Assembly (NCBI RefSeq): GCF_001050015.1
Contig: NZ_CVTB01000033.1
Span: 35,329-99,328, forward strand
Direction of reading: 5' to 3'
Length of the DNA stretch: 64,000 bases
DNA from: Mycolicibacterium malmesburyense
GTDB taxonomy: Bacteria > Actinomycetota > Actinomycetes > Mycobacteriales > Mycobacteriaceae
The position numbers and the translations under genes are program-made. This document shows positions 39,857-46,641 of the stretch, one piece after another; positions within the stretch are counted from its first letter, which is position 1, and the number at the start of each line of letters is the position of its first letter. The notes beneath the pieces were generated by a model, which was given only the letters and a program-made list of their open reading frames with translations, searched no databases and was not told the origin of the DNA.

Positions 39857-39978
39857 GGGGGGACCCCCTCGCGCAATAACGGAGCGGCCCAATTGGTAGG
39901 CGGCTCCGATCTGATCTGTTTTTTATCGTCCTGCCAACACTTTAGCGTGCTTGGCCTCGCGGCGCTGGCAGGGCCTCG

Positions 39979-41055
39979 TCACGGCCGCGCCCCGCCCCGC
40001 AGCTGTTCGACCGCGCGACGCCCGGCACCTGCGACGTCGGGCGGCGGCAGCGAGTCCGCGTCGATGACCGCGGGCGCGCCGTCGACGGTCAATTCGGTGT
40101 CCGCGGGCAGCCCGCGCTTGAGCAGCGCCAGCGCGATCGGCCCCTCGTCGACGTGGTCGACCACGGTGCCGAGGCGGCCGACGACCCGTCCGCCGGCCAG
40201 CACCTGGGCGCCGGTCGCGGGGCGATCGGCGGAGCCGTCGAGGTGCAGCCGGACCAGCATCCGGGGCGGTTTCCCCAGGTTGTGCACCCGTGCGACCGTC
40301 TCCTGGCCCCGATAGCAGCCCTTGTCCAGGTGCACGGCGGGGCCGATCCAGCCGACCTCGTGCGGGATGGTGCGCTCGTCGGTGTCCACGCCCAGACGCG
40401 CTCGCCGGGCGGCCACCCGGTGGGCCTCATACGTCCACACCCCGGCGGGCCGGACCCCGGCGCCGGTGAGCCGCCGCCACCAGGGCTGCACCTGATCGCG
40501 CGGGACGACGAGGTCGAGTTCGATGCCCTCGGTGCCGTCGCCGCCGAGGCGGCGCACGAACCCGCCGTCGGGCAGCGCGACGGCGGTCCGTTCCGCCGGT
40601 AGCGAACCGACGCCGAGCGCGTCGAGTACCTCGCGGTCCCCCAACCGCGGTCCGAGCAGCGACAACACGGCCAGGTCGGCCGGCTCGACCGCGACGTCGG
40701 ACCAGAACACCATCTTGCGCAGGTAGGTCAGCAGCGGTTCGGAGCGCGACGGTTCGGTGTCGAGATAGGTCACGCCGCCGAGTTCTGTTTGCAGCCAGTG
40801 ATCTTCGACACGGCCCTGCCCGTCGAGGCTGAGATTCTCGGTGACGGCGCCGTCGGCGAGCTCGCTGACGTGTTGGGTGGTGAGGCTGTGCAGCCACGTC
40901 TTGCGGTCGGCGCCGGTCAGCGTGAGCACGGCACGGTGCGATCGGTCCACGACGACGGCATCGTCGACGGCCGCCCGTTGTTCGCCGAGCGGGTCGCCGT
41001 AATGCCAGACGGCGCCGGCGTCGGGTCCGGTGTCGGGAGCAGGAACGGCTGACAT
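39979..41055 (-). CDS. ygfZ: YgfZ/GcvT-like folate-binding protein
   Basis: A 358-residue folate-binding protein of the YgfZ/GcvT family that assists repair or assembly of iron-sulfur proteins. The signature KGCYRGQETVARVHNLG (about residues 254-270) contains the conserved Cys of YgfZ. The N-terminal barrel has the usual ADRKTWLHSLTTQ segment. The minus-strand TAGAGT ends 7 nt before ATG 41055, suggesting leaderless translation. It is divergent from pabC (52 bases). It is homologous to Rv0811c. Confidence 0.93.
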   Translation of the reverse strand: MSAVPAPDTGPDAGAVWHYGDPLGEQRAAVDDAVVVDRSHRAVLTLTGADRKTWLHSLTTQHVSELADGAVTENLSLDGQGRVEDHWLQTELGGVTYLDTEPSRSEPLLTYLRKMVFWSDVAVEPADLAVLSLLGPRLGDREVLDALGVGSLPAERTAVALPDGGFVRRLGGDGTEGIELDLVVPRDQVQPWWRRLTGAGVRPAGVWTYEAHRVAARRARLGVDTDERTIPHEVGWIGPAVHLDKGCYRGQETVARVHNLGKPPRMLVRLHLDGSADRPATGAQVLAGGRVVGRLGTVVDHVDEGPIALALLKRGLPADTELTVDGAPAVIDADSLPPPDVAGAGRRAVEQLRGGARP

Positions 41056-41093
41056 AGGTCCAACTCTACGTTCGGCGTGCGAACCTCCACGGC

Positions 41094-41099
41094 TACGCT
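41094..41099 (+). promoter_or_regulatory. Probable -10 box of pabC
   Basis: TACGCT (TANNNT) ends 8 nt before ATG 41108 with no Shine-Dalgarno. It faces the ygfZ promoter in a 52-base divergent gap. Confidence 0.4.
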
Positions 41100-41107
41100 G
41101 TGGGCCC

Positions 41108-41995
41108 ATGGCTGGCGAACTCGGCGTCGTGGTGACGCTGGACGGGCGACTGCACGACCCCGCGGCGCCGCTGCTGTACGCCGACGATCTCGCGGCCGTT
41201 CGGGGCGACGGCGTCTTCGAGACGATGCTGATCCGCGACGGCCGACCGTGCCTGCTCGAGGCCCACCTGTCGCGGCTCACGCAGTCCGCGCGGATGATCG
41301 ATCTCCCCGATCCCGACCTGCCGCGGTGGCGCTCTGCGGTGTCGGCCGCCGTATCGGAGTGGCGCGCACGAACACCCGACGAGGGCGTACTGCGGTTGGT
41401 GTACAGCCGCGGCCGCGAAAGCGGTTCGGCGCCGACGGCGTTCGCCACCATCGGCACGCTGCCCGGGCGAGTGGCCGAGGTGCGGCGCAACGGCCTCGCG
41501 GCGCTCACCCTGGCGCGCGGCCTTCCGTCGGCGGGCACCGACGAGATGCCGTGGCTGCTGGCCGGCGCCAAGACGTTGTCCTATGCGGTGAACATGGCCG
41601 CGCTGCGGCACGCGGACCGGCACGGCGCGGGCGATGTGATCTTCGTCGGCTCCGACGGTTTCATCCTCGAGGGGCCGCGCTCGACGGTGGTGATCGCCGC
41701 GGACTCCGAACCGGGCGCGGGTGACATCGCGTTGTTCACCCCGCCGCCGTGGTTTCCGATCCTGCGCGGCACCACACAGCAGGCGTTGTTCGAGGTCGCC
41801 AGGGACAAGGGCTACGACTGCGACTACAGATCGTTGCGACCGGCGGATCTGCTTACCGCACAAGGTGTTTGGTTGGTGTCGAGCATCACGTTGGCGGCGC
41901 GGGTGCACACCCTCGACGGGGCGCCGTTGACGCCTTGCCCGGTCGCGGCCGAGTTCGCCGAACTCGTCGACGCCGCGATCGTCAGCGATCGCTGA
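41108..41995 (+). CDS. pabC: Aminodeoxychorismate lyase (class IV PLP enzyme)
   Basis: A 295-residue PLP-dependent fold-type IV enzyme. It corresponds to Rv0812, assigned to conversion of 4-amino-4-deoxychorismate to p-aminobenzoate for folate. The Schiff-base lysine is in LAGAKTLSYAVNMAAL (about residue 158), the PLP-phosphate region includes GFILEGPRSTVVI, and the C-terminal SSITLAARVHTLDG is typical. A branched-chain aminotransferase or D-amino-acid aminotransferase role cannot be excluded by sequence alone. The neighbouring ygfZ (folate-dependent) fits a one-carbon theme. Confidence 0.9.
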   Translation: MAGELGVVVTLDGRLHDPAAPLLYADDLAAVRGDGVFETMLIRDGRPCLLEAHLSRLTQSARMIDLPDPDLPRWRSAVSAAVSEWRARTPDEGVLRLVYSRGRESGSAPTAFATIGTLPGRVAEVRRNGLAALTLARGLPSAGTDEMPWLLAGAKTLSYAVNMAALRHADRHGAGDVIFVGSDGFILEGPRSTVVIAADSEPGAGDIALFTPPPWFPILRGTTQQALFEVARDKGYDCDYRSLRPADLLTAQGVWLVSSITLAARVHTLDGAPLTPCPVAAEFAELVDAAIVSDR

Positions 41996-42018
41996 ACGCG
42001 TAATCGACTGTAATCCGG

Positions 42019-42047
42019 TTGTCGCCTCTGGTGTGCGCGAGTACCGT
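42019..42047 (+). promoter_or_regulatory. Promoter-like hexamers before the structured leader
   Basis: TTGTCG (42019-42024), a 17-base spacer and TACCGT (42042-42047) form a sigma-A-type promoter, predicting a start near 42054, just before the purine-rich GGAGAGGAGG. No coding gene begins within the following 250 bases. Confidence 0.5.
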
Positions 42048-42053
42048 CGCTCG

Positions 42054-42241
42054 TACACAGGAGAGGAGGTGGTCCGAGATTTTGAGTGACTTATGGACTT
42101 GTGAGGTGGCTGCGAGCTAGCAGCGCCAGGGGAATGAGCTGACGGCTCTTCGCGTCCTGCGCGCGCTGGCGAATTCCCCGCAGTCACCCGGCCCCCGAGC
42201 CCCTCGGTTTTGTCCGCCAGGAACACACGGCTCGGGGGCCG
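42054..42241 (+). ncRNA. Candidate structured leader or small RNA with short ORF and terminator
   Basis: The 336-base gap between pabC and the solute-binding gene is not empty. After the promoter comes a strong ribosome-binding sequence GGAGAGGAGG (42060-42069), then a short frame ending TAG at 42120. From TTG 42082 it would encode LSDLWTCEVAAS; an overlapping GTG frame (42086-42142) encodes 18 residues. Next is a 7-bp long-range stem (GGGGAAT 42129-42135 with ATTCCCC 42173-42179), then CCGAG-CCC-CTCGG followed by TTTT (42195-42211), an intrinsic terminator. The same bases can pair in a perfect 13-bp stem (42189-42201 with 42229-42241). Start, peptide and RNA are all inferred. Confidence 0.5.
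42195..42211 (+). terminator. Intrinsic terminator with alternative pairing
   Basis: CCGAG (42195-42199), loop CCC and CTCGG (42203-42207) are followed by TTTT. The 5' arm is also part of a 13-bp perfect stem with 42229-42241, so two mutually exclusive hairpins can form, as in attenuators. Confidence 0.55.
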
Positions 42242-42331
42242 TTCCATATCTGATGGCCCATCTCCGAAGTCCGAATCGGTAGCGAACCGTTGCACGCGTG
42301 GACTGGCGCGCCACCGGTGCGCCGGGCGATG

Positions 42332-43186
42332 ATGCGCCCCATGCGCATCGTCAGGAAGCTCGGCGTGCTGCTGGCCGCCCTCGCGACCGTGACGGCCTGC
42401 GCGCCCACCGCCGAGCCCTACCGCGCCCCGCGCCCGGGCGACTGCCAGAAGGACAAGCTGGGGACGCTCTACAAGGGCGTGTTCACCTTCGGCACCGATC
42501 AGCCCGTCTACCCGCCGTGGTACATCGGCGACAATCCCGCCAACGGCGAGGGGTTCGAATCGGCGCTCGCGTACGCCATCGCGAACCGGCTCGGATACCC
42601 GCCGGACGACGTGCGGTGGGTCCGGGTGCCGTTCAGCGAGGCCATCGCATCGGGCCAGAAGTCGTTCGACGCCAACCTGAACCAGTTCTCCATCACCGAC
42701 CAACGCAGGGCGGTCGTCGACTTCTCGACTCCCTATTTCGACGTGAACCAGGCCGTCGTCACCGTCAAGAACTCACCCGCGGCCAGGGTAACGACGTTGG
42801 GCGAACTCAAGTCGCTGCGACTGGGAGCGCAGGTCGGCAGCACCAGTCACACCGCCGCGCTCGCCGTCGGAGGGAACAACGCGGTGGAGGTGTACAACAC
42901 CAACGGCGATGCGAAGCTCGCGCTGAGCACCGGCGAAATCGATGCGCTGGTCGCCGATCTGCCGACGGCGTTCACCGTCGTCGGTGAGCTGCGCGACGGA
43001 ATGATGGTCGGCCAGTTGCCAGCCTCCGACGACACCGCGGAACAGTTCGGTGTGGTGCTCGCCAAACGCAGCGGGCTGACGGCCTGCGTGTCCTCGACCG
43101 TCGACGCGATGCGCGAGGACGGAACGTTGGCGCAGTTGCGCGGCTTGTGGTTGGCCGTCGCGGGCAAGGCCCCGCTATTGGCCTAG
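42332..43186 (+). CDS. Lipoprotein solute-binding protein, GlnH/SBP_bac_3 type
   Basis: A periplasm-side lipoprotein of about 284 residues that binds an amino acid for an ABC importer. The signal ends in the lipobox VTAC (Cys about residue 27). The SBP_bac_3 fold is visible in GEGFESALAYAIANRLG, FDANLNQFSITDQRRAVVDFS and LGAQVGSTSHTAA. No permease or ATPase gene follows, so it must partner with components elsewhere. The start is uncertain among ATGs at 42329, 42332 and 42341; none has a clear Shine-Dalgarno. Its 3' end overlaps the convergent lipoprotein gene by four bases. It sits downstream of the attenuator-like leader. Confidence 0.85.
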   Translation: MRPMRIVRKLGVLLAALATVTACAPTAEPYRAPRPGDCQKDKLGTLYKGVFTFGTDQPVYPPWYIGDNPANGEGFESALAYAIANRLGYPPDDVRWVRVPFSEAIASGQKSFDANLNQFSITDQRRAVVDFSTPYFDVNQAVVTVKNSPAARVTTLGELKSLRLGAQVGSTSHTAALAVGGNNAVEVYNTNGDAKLALSTGEIDALVADLPTAFTVVGELRDGMMVGQLPASDDTAEQFGVVLAKRSGLTACVSSTVDAMREDGTLAQLRGLWLAVAGKAPLLA

Positions 43187-43491
43187 CCGGCAGGTCCCGG
43201 CGCGAACGTGGCGCACGCCTGCATGGCCTGGCGCCAGGCCTCGGGGTCGACGCCGGCGGGCGGGCCGGCGGGACCCGGGGCGGCGGGGACGCCGTGCTCG
43301 GTCAGGCATTGCGCCAGCGACCCGTGACCGGACGGGGTTTCCGGCGTGCTCGTCTGGGCCGGAGCCTCGGAAGCGGTGGTGTGAGTCGCGGTTTCCGACG
43401 TGGTGGTCGGCTGGTCGGCCGGCGGTTCGGAGGCGCAACCCGCGAGCATCGCGGCCGCGGCGAACCCCGCGGCGAAAACGGTCACGCGCAT
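43183..43491 (-). CDS. Small Thr/Pro-rich lipoprotein
   Basis: A 102-residue lipoprotein: signal peptide with lipobox AMLAGC (Cys about residue 19), then a low-complexity linker rich in Thr, Ser, Pro and Glu, and a short C-terminal region with two cysteines (LAQCLTEHGVPA ... MQACATFAPGPAG). No family is recognised. ATG 43491 overlaps the stop of the upstream FABP-like gene by one base (TGATG), so it is co-translated with it. It is convergent with the solute-binding protein gene. Confidence 0.75.
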   Translation of the reverse strand: MRVTVFAAGFAAAAMLAGCASEPPADQPTTTSETATHTTASEAPAQTSTPETPSGHGSLAQCLTEHGVPAAPGPAGPPAGVDPEAWRQAMQACATFAPGPAG

Positions 43492-44120
43492 CAGCCGACG
43501 AACCTCGACAGGCGCGCCGACAAGTGGGGGACCAGGCCGCCGTCGGCGTCGACGCGTTCCTCGACGTAGGCCAGATCGCCGCCCTCGACGATGCCGTACA
43601 GCCGCTTGGCGCCGCCGACCAGCATCCCGGACTTGCTGCGTGCCAACGCGTCGGTGACCAGTTCCCATGACGACTGGGTCAGCGGCCGGCCGTAGAACAG
43701 CTCGATGTATCCGGCGGAGTGGGCCAGCAGCAGTTCGATGGCCTGGGACTCGGAAGGGTCGGCGGGATCGTTGACGAATCGCCAGTAGCCGGACTCGCGC
43801 AGCGAGGGCTGCTCGTAGTCGCCCGACTCGGTCAACCGCCAGGAGCGCGCCTCCCAGATCAGGTAATCCCCGCCGTCGTGCGAGACGACGATCTGCTGGC
43901 CGAACCGGTAGTCGCCGTCGGCGCCGCGGCCCTCGCCCTCACCGCGCCAGACACCGACCAGGGGCAGCAGCGCGAGGAGCGCGTCGTTGAGGTTCACACC
44001 CTCGCGGAGATTGGCGGTGTCGGCGGGGGCGGGCAGATCGCCGAAGACCGGGATGTTCCGCGGGGCGGTCGTTTTCGCGCGTTCGGCCGCGGCCGCTAGT
44101 GCGTCGTCGCCGGATGTCAC
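43491..44120 (-). CDS. FABP-like/nitrobindin beta-barrel protein (Rv0813c-like)
   Basis: A 209-residue protein homologous to Rv0813c, a ten-stranded beta-barrel resembling fatty-acid-binding proteins and nitrobindins. The barrel signature [13 protein letters not shown] (about residues 55-67) is present, and [17 protein letters not shown] and [18 protein letters not shown] follow. The conserved His of nitrobindins would lie in [11 protein letters not shown] heme- or fatty-acid-binding role is inferred. GTG 44120 overlaps the stop of the small membrane peptide gene (GTGA) and its own stop overlaps the lipoprotein start, making a three-gene coupled unit. Confidence 0.85.
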   Translation of the reverse strand: MTSGDDALAAAAERAKTTAPRNIPVFGDLPAPADTANLREGVNLNDALLALLPLVGVWRGEGEGRGADGDYRFGQQIVVSHDGGDYLIWEARSWRLTESGDYEQPSLRESGYWRFVNDPADPSESQAIELLLAHSAGYIELFYGRPLTQSSWELVTDALARSKSGMLVGGAKRLYGIVEGGDLAYVEERVDADGGLVPHLSARLSRFVG

Positions 44121-44215
44121 GACTCGTCGGTGACCAGCCGGTACAGCGCGTACAACGCGAACCATGTGATCACGACGACGGCTGCGACCAGCAGGATTTC
44201 GAAAAACAACACCAC
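44117..44215 (-). CDS. 32-residue single-helix membrane peptide
   Basis: A short frame starting at GTG 44215 (or 44212) encodes 32 residues, most of which form one hydrophobic helix ([19 protein letters not shown]) followed by [11 protein letters not shown]. The minus-strand TAGACT (44228-44223) ends exactly 7 nt before the GTG, with no Shine-Dalgarno, which fits a leaderless gene. The TGA overlaps the FABP-like start (GTGA). Coding potential is supported by codon choice and both junctions, not by a known family. Confidence 0.65.
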   Translation of the reverse strand: MVLFFEILLVAAVVVITWFALYALYRLVTDES

Positions 44216-44222
44216 GGCGACG

Positions 44223-44228
44223 AGTCTA
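44223..44228 (-). promoter_or_regulatory. Probable -10 box of the membrane-peptide operon
   Basis: On the minus strand TAGACT lies 7 nt before GTG 44215. It would drive the coupled membrane peptide, FABP-like protein and lipoprotein genes as a leaderless transcript. Confidence 0.5.
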
Positions 44229-44267
44229 GTCGGCCGCGGATGGCCGAGCGCGTCGGCCTGGGTGCGC

Positions 44268-44324
44268 CGAACGTGAGCTTGTGTTCGAGATCTCAGCGGA
44301 TCCTCGGGCACAAGCTCACGTTCG
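44268..44324. repeat. Long perfect inverted repeat, element B
   Basis: CGAACGTGAGCTTGTG (44268-44283) and CACAAGCTCACGTTCG (44309-44324) are perfect 16-bp inverses around a 25-nt loop containing TCAGCGGATC. It sits between the sulfurtransferase-linked sseC stop (44334, transcribed toward it) and the next minus-strand gene, so it could terminate the sulfur operon. Arm and loop sizes match element A at 11097-11149. Confidence 0.75.
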
Positions 44325-44333
44325 AGCCGACTC

Positions 44334-44636
44334 CTAGGCGACCTTGACGTCGACCTCGTGGATGCCGGCACCGGACGGTGCGACGACGGCGTCGCCGTTG
44401 CCGACCTTCGACAGTGCGCGCAGCGTCCACGTGCCGGGCGCCGCGAAGAACCGGAAGTCACCGGTGGCCGACGCGACCACCTCGGCGGTGAACTCGTCGG
44501 AGCTGTCCAGCAGCCGCACGAACGCGCCGCCGACGGCCTGTCCCGACCCGTCGACGACGCGGCCGGTGATCACCGTCTCCTTCTCGAGGTCGACGCTGGC
44601 GGGCAACGTCAGGCCTTGTTTCGGGGCAGAGCACAT
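44334..44636 (-). CDS. sseC: DUF1416 protein SseC
   Basis: A 100-residue protein of the DUF1416 family, always paired with thiosulfate sulfurtransferase in mycobacteria (Rv0814c/sseC2). It has a carboxypeptidase-regulatory-like beta fold with ITGRVVDGSGQAVGGAFVRLLDSS and FRFFAAPGTWTLRAL. MCSAPKQGL at the start holds the conserved Cys2. It is thought to act with the sulfurtransferase in sulfur transfer; the mechanism is not established. It lies 1 base after the sulfurtransferase stop, as one operon. Confidence 0.92.
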   Translation of the reverse strand: MCSAPKQGLTLPASVDLEKETVITGRVVDGSGQAVGGAFVRLLDSSDEFTAEVVASATGDFRFFAAPGTWTLRALSKVGNGDAVVAPSGAGIHEVDVKVA

Positions 44637-44637
44637 A

Positions 44638-45471
44638 TCAACTTCCCAACTCGATCGGGGCACCCACGAGGGAGCCGTATTCGGTCCAACTGCCGTCATA
44701 GTTCTTGACGTTCTGGTGTCCGAGCAGTTCCTGCAGCACGAACCAGGTGTGCGACGAGCGCTCACCGATGCGGCAGTACGCGATGGTCTCCTTCTCACCG
44801 TCGAGCCCGGCCTCGGCGTACAACTTCGCGAGGTCCTCGTCGGATTTGAAGGTTCCGTCGTCGTTGGCCGCCTTGCTCCACGGAACGTTGATGGCGCCGG
44901 GGATATGCCCGGGCCGCTGGCTCTGCTCCTGGGGCAGGTGTGCGGGAGCCAGGATCTTGCCGGAGAACTCGTCGGGGGAGCGCACGTCGACGAGGTTCTT
45001 GCTGTTGATCGCCGCGATCACCTCGTCGCGGAAGGCCCGGATGCTGTTGTCCGGCGCCTTGGCGGTGTAGCTGGTCGCCGGACGCTTGACCACCTCGGTC
45101 GACAGCGGACGCCCGTCGAGCTCCCACTTCTTGCGGCCGCCGTCGAGCAGCTTGACGTTCTGGTGCCCGTAGAGCTTGAAGTACCAGTAGGCGTATGCCG
45201 CGAACCAGTTGTTGTTGCCGCCGTAGAGGACCACGGTGTCGTCGTTGGAGATGCCGCGCTCGCTGAGGAGCTTGGAAAACTGTTGCTGGTCAACAAAATC
45301 GCGGCGGACCGGATCCTGCAGATCGGTCTTCCAGTCGATCTTCACGGCGCCCTCGATGTGGCCGCCGTCGTAGGCGCTGGTGTCCTCGTCGACCTCGACG
45401 AACACGATGCCCGGCGCGTTGAGATTGCTCTCGGCCCAGTCGGCCGTGACCAGGACGTCGGAGCGTGCCAT
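44638..45471 (-). CDS. cysA: Thiosulfate sulfurtransferase (rhodanese, CysA2/SseA type)
   Basis: A 277-residue two-domain rhodanese that transfers sulfane sulfur. The active loop CRIGERSSH in the C-terminal domain carries the catalytic Cys (about residue 233). The N-terminal inactive domain has the paired LYGGNNNWFAAYAYW motif. It is homologous to Rv0815c/Rv3117. ATG 45471 is preceded by AAAGGAC at a normal spacing. It is followed by sseC and preceded by the DUF4395 gene, all behind a polycysteine leader, so expression probably responds to cysteine supply. Confidence 0.94.
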   Translation of the reverse strand: MARSDVLVTADWAESNLNAPGIVFVEVDEDTSAYDGGHIEGAVKIDWKTDLQDPVRRDFVDQQQFSKLLSERGISNDDTVVLYGGNNNWFAAYAYWYFKLYGHQNVKLLDGGRKKWELDGRPLSTEVVKRPATSYTAKAPDNSIRAFRDEVIAAINSKNLVDVRSPDEFSGKILAPAHLPQEQSQRPGHIPGAINVPWSKAANDDGTFKSDEDLAKLYAEAGLDGEKETIAYCRIGERSSHTWFVLQELLGHQNVKNYDGSWTEYGSLVGAPIELGS

Positions 45472-45507
45472 AGATCAAAGTCCTTTCGTTGCTTCGGTTT
45501 TGAAGTT

Positions 45508-45999
45508 TTATGCGGGTGTGGATGCGCGTGCGTTCTTGCGAAAGCGCGCGACGAGCGGGTAGAGCTGGCAGCCGAGGCAGATGCCGAAGGCCGCGTTGAG
45601 GACTGCCGCCGTGAGCGCGAAGCCGGTGGCGATCAGTCCGAGCAGTGGCAGGCCGGTCGCGAAACCGGCCACGCCGGCGACCGCGAAGACGAGGCCGACG
45701 AGTTGGGCGAATTGCAGGGGCGCCACCGGTTCCGTATCGGTGACGGGTCCGAGCCGCGGAGCGATGAGGCGGGCGAAGATCAGCCCGTAGGGATGTGACC
45801 GCGGGCCGAGCCACGCTCCGACGGCGAAGACGGCGGCCTGCACGCCCAGCAGGATCGTCGAGGTCACCGGGCTCACCGGCCACAGCAGCAGGGTCGCCAC
45901 CAGCACGGCGGTGGTGAGCCACGCGGCGAACCGCGGGCCGCGCACGTCCACCTGGTGTGGCGTTCGGCTCCGGGCTATCGACATATCCGTCGTTGACAT
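45508..45999 (-). CDS. DUF4395 membrane protein
   Basis: A 163-residue protein with four hydrophobic helices (residues about 26-45, 48-66, 98-118 and 120-142) and the DUF4395 hallmark GICLGCQLYPLV (CxxC-like pair, about residue 146), suggesting a membrane thiol/redox or sulfur-handling role. It is the first structural gene after the polycysteine leader peptide and its terminator-like hairpin. ATG 45999 has AGGAG 12 nt upstream on the minus strand; another ATG at 46003 is out of frame. Homologues accompany thioredoxin and sulfurtransferase genes in mycobacteria. Confidence 0.82.
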   Translation of the reverse strand: MSTTDMSIARSRTPHQVDVRGPRFAAWLTTAVLVATLLLWPVSPVTSTILLGVQAAVFAVGAWLGPRSHPYGLIFARLIAPRLGPVTDTEPVAPLQFAQLVGLVFAVAGVAGFATGLPLLGLIATGFALTAAVLNAAFGICLGCQLYPLVARFRKNARASTPA

Positions 46000-46042
46000 T
46001 CATGTGCTCCTGTTGCAGTCATCGGGTCGGGCTGGGCTGAAA

Positions 46043-46069
46043 CGGGAAGGACCACAGGGGTCGCTCCCG
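46043..46069 (-). terminator. Attenuator-like hairpin after the polycysteine leader
   Basis: On the minus strand CGGGA-GC-GACC-CCTGT-GGTC-CT-TCCCG forms two stacked stems and is followed by TTTCAG. It lies between the leader peptide stop (46097) and DUF4395 start (45999), where an attenuator would be expected. Confidence 0.5.
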
Positions 46070-46096
46070 AGTGCGGCGCGGAAAGGGCGCGGCTAC

Positions 46097-46189
46097 TCAG
46101 CAGCTACAACAACAACAGCAGGAACCCGCGACGCGGCACAGATCGACTGCGCGGCGCTTGGTGAGCATCGGCTCGAGGCGGGCGGACAC
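46097..46189 (-). CDS. Polycysteine leader peptide (LCys)
   Basis: A 30-codon frame from GTG 46189 ends in SCCCCCSC, seven cysteines in all. The conserved middle MLTKRRAVDLCRVAG is the actinobacterial putative leader peptide motif. Minus-strand TAAGCT (46202-46197) ends exactly 7 nt before the GTG, so it is leaderless, as known for polycysteine leaders in mycobacteria. Translation of the Cys run would sense charged tRNA-Cys and set readthrough into the DUF4395-cysA-sseC operon. An internal ATG at 46168 gives a 23-residue version. Confidence 0.85.
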   Translation of the reverse strand: MSARLEPMLTKRRAVDLCRVAGSCCCCCSC

Positions 46190-46196
46190 GCCGGAC

Positions 46197-46202
46197 AGCT
46201 TA
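46197..46202 (-). promoter_or_regulatory. Probable -10 box of the sulfur operon leader
   Basis: On the minus strand TAAGCT lies 7 nt before GTG 46189, placing the transcript start at the leader start codon. It lies just downstream of the thioredoxin gene stop (46219). Confidence 0.55.
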
Positions 46203-46218
46203 CCAATGGACACCGCCC

Positions 46219-46641
46219 TCAAGCCAACAGCGGTTCCAGTACGGAGCGCAGGTCAGCGGCCTTCGGGACGCCGTGGGTCCGGTAGCGGGGCCGGCCATCG
46301 CGGTCGAACACGATCGTGGTGGGAAGCGACAGCACCGAAAGCCGCCGCGCCGCTTGCGGGTTGGCGTCCATGTCGAGTTCGACGTGGGCCACCGCGGGAA
46401 GCTCGGCGCACACCTCGTCGACCACCCTGCGCACCGCCCCGCAGGGGCCGCACCATTCGGCGGAGAAGTGCAGGATCGTCGGGCCGGTGGACGACAGGCC
46501 GAGGCCGCTGGTGTCGATCCTGGCGGCCTCTTCACCGGCCTTCTGCAGGTTGGACCGCAGGGCGAGCAGCCGCCCGATCACGTACGCCACCCCCAGCGCC
46601 GCGACGAGCACGGTGATCACCAGCACCCAGGACGAGCTCAT
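46219..46641 (-). CDS. Membrane-anchored thioredoxin (ThiX-like)
   Basis: A 140-residue thioredoxin-fold protein with one N-terminal membrane helix (WVLVITVLVAALGVAYVIG). The active site is FSAEWCGPCGAV (CGPC, about residues 64-67) and a cis-Pro lies in LSLPTTIVF. The helix orientation would place the domain in the cytosol or periplasm; this cannot be decided from charges alone. It corresponds to Rv0816c. ATG 46641 overlaps the lmeA stop (ATGA). Its 3' end is followed directly by the polycysteine leader of the sulfur operon. Confidence 0.9.
   Translation of the reverse strand: MSSSWVLVITVLVAALGVAYVIGRLLALRSNLQKAGEEAARIDTSGLGLSSTGPTILHFSAEWCGPCGAVRRVVDEVCAELPAVAHVELDMDANPQAARRLSVLSLPTTIVFDRDGRPRYRTHGVPKAADLRSVLEPLLA

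Noticed and set aside
39846..39860. GGGGG/CCCCC pairing at the DUF3073 ribosome site
   Set aside because: The loop is too short for a stable hairpin, so a translational switch is not supported.
39929..39977. CCTGCCA/TGGCAGG inverted repeat between DUF3073 and ygfZ
   Set aside because: Only 7 bp arms with a loop of more than 30 nt and no T run in the ygfZ direction; expected by chance at this GC content.
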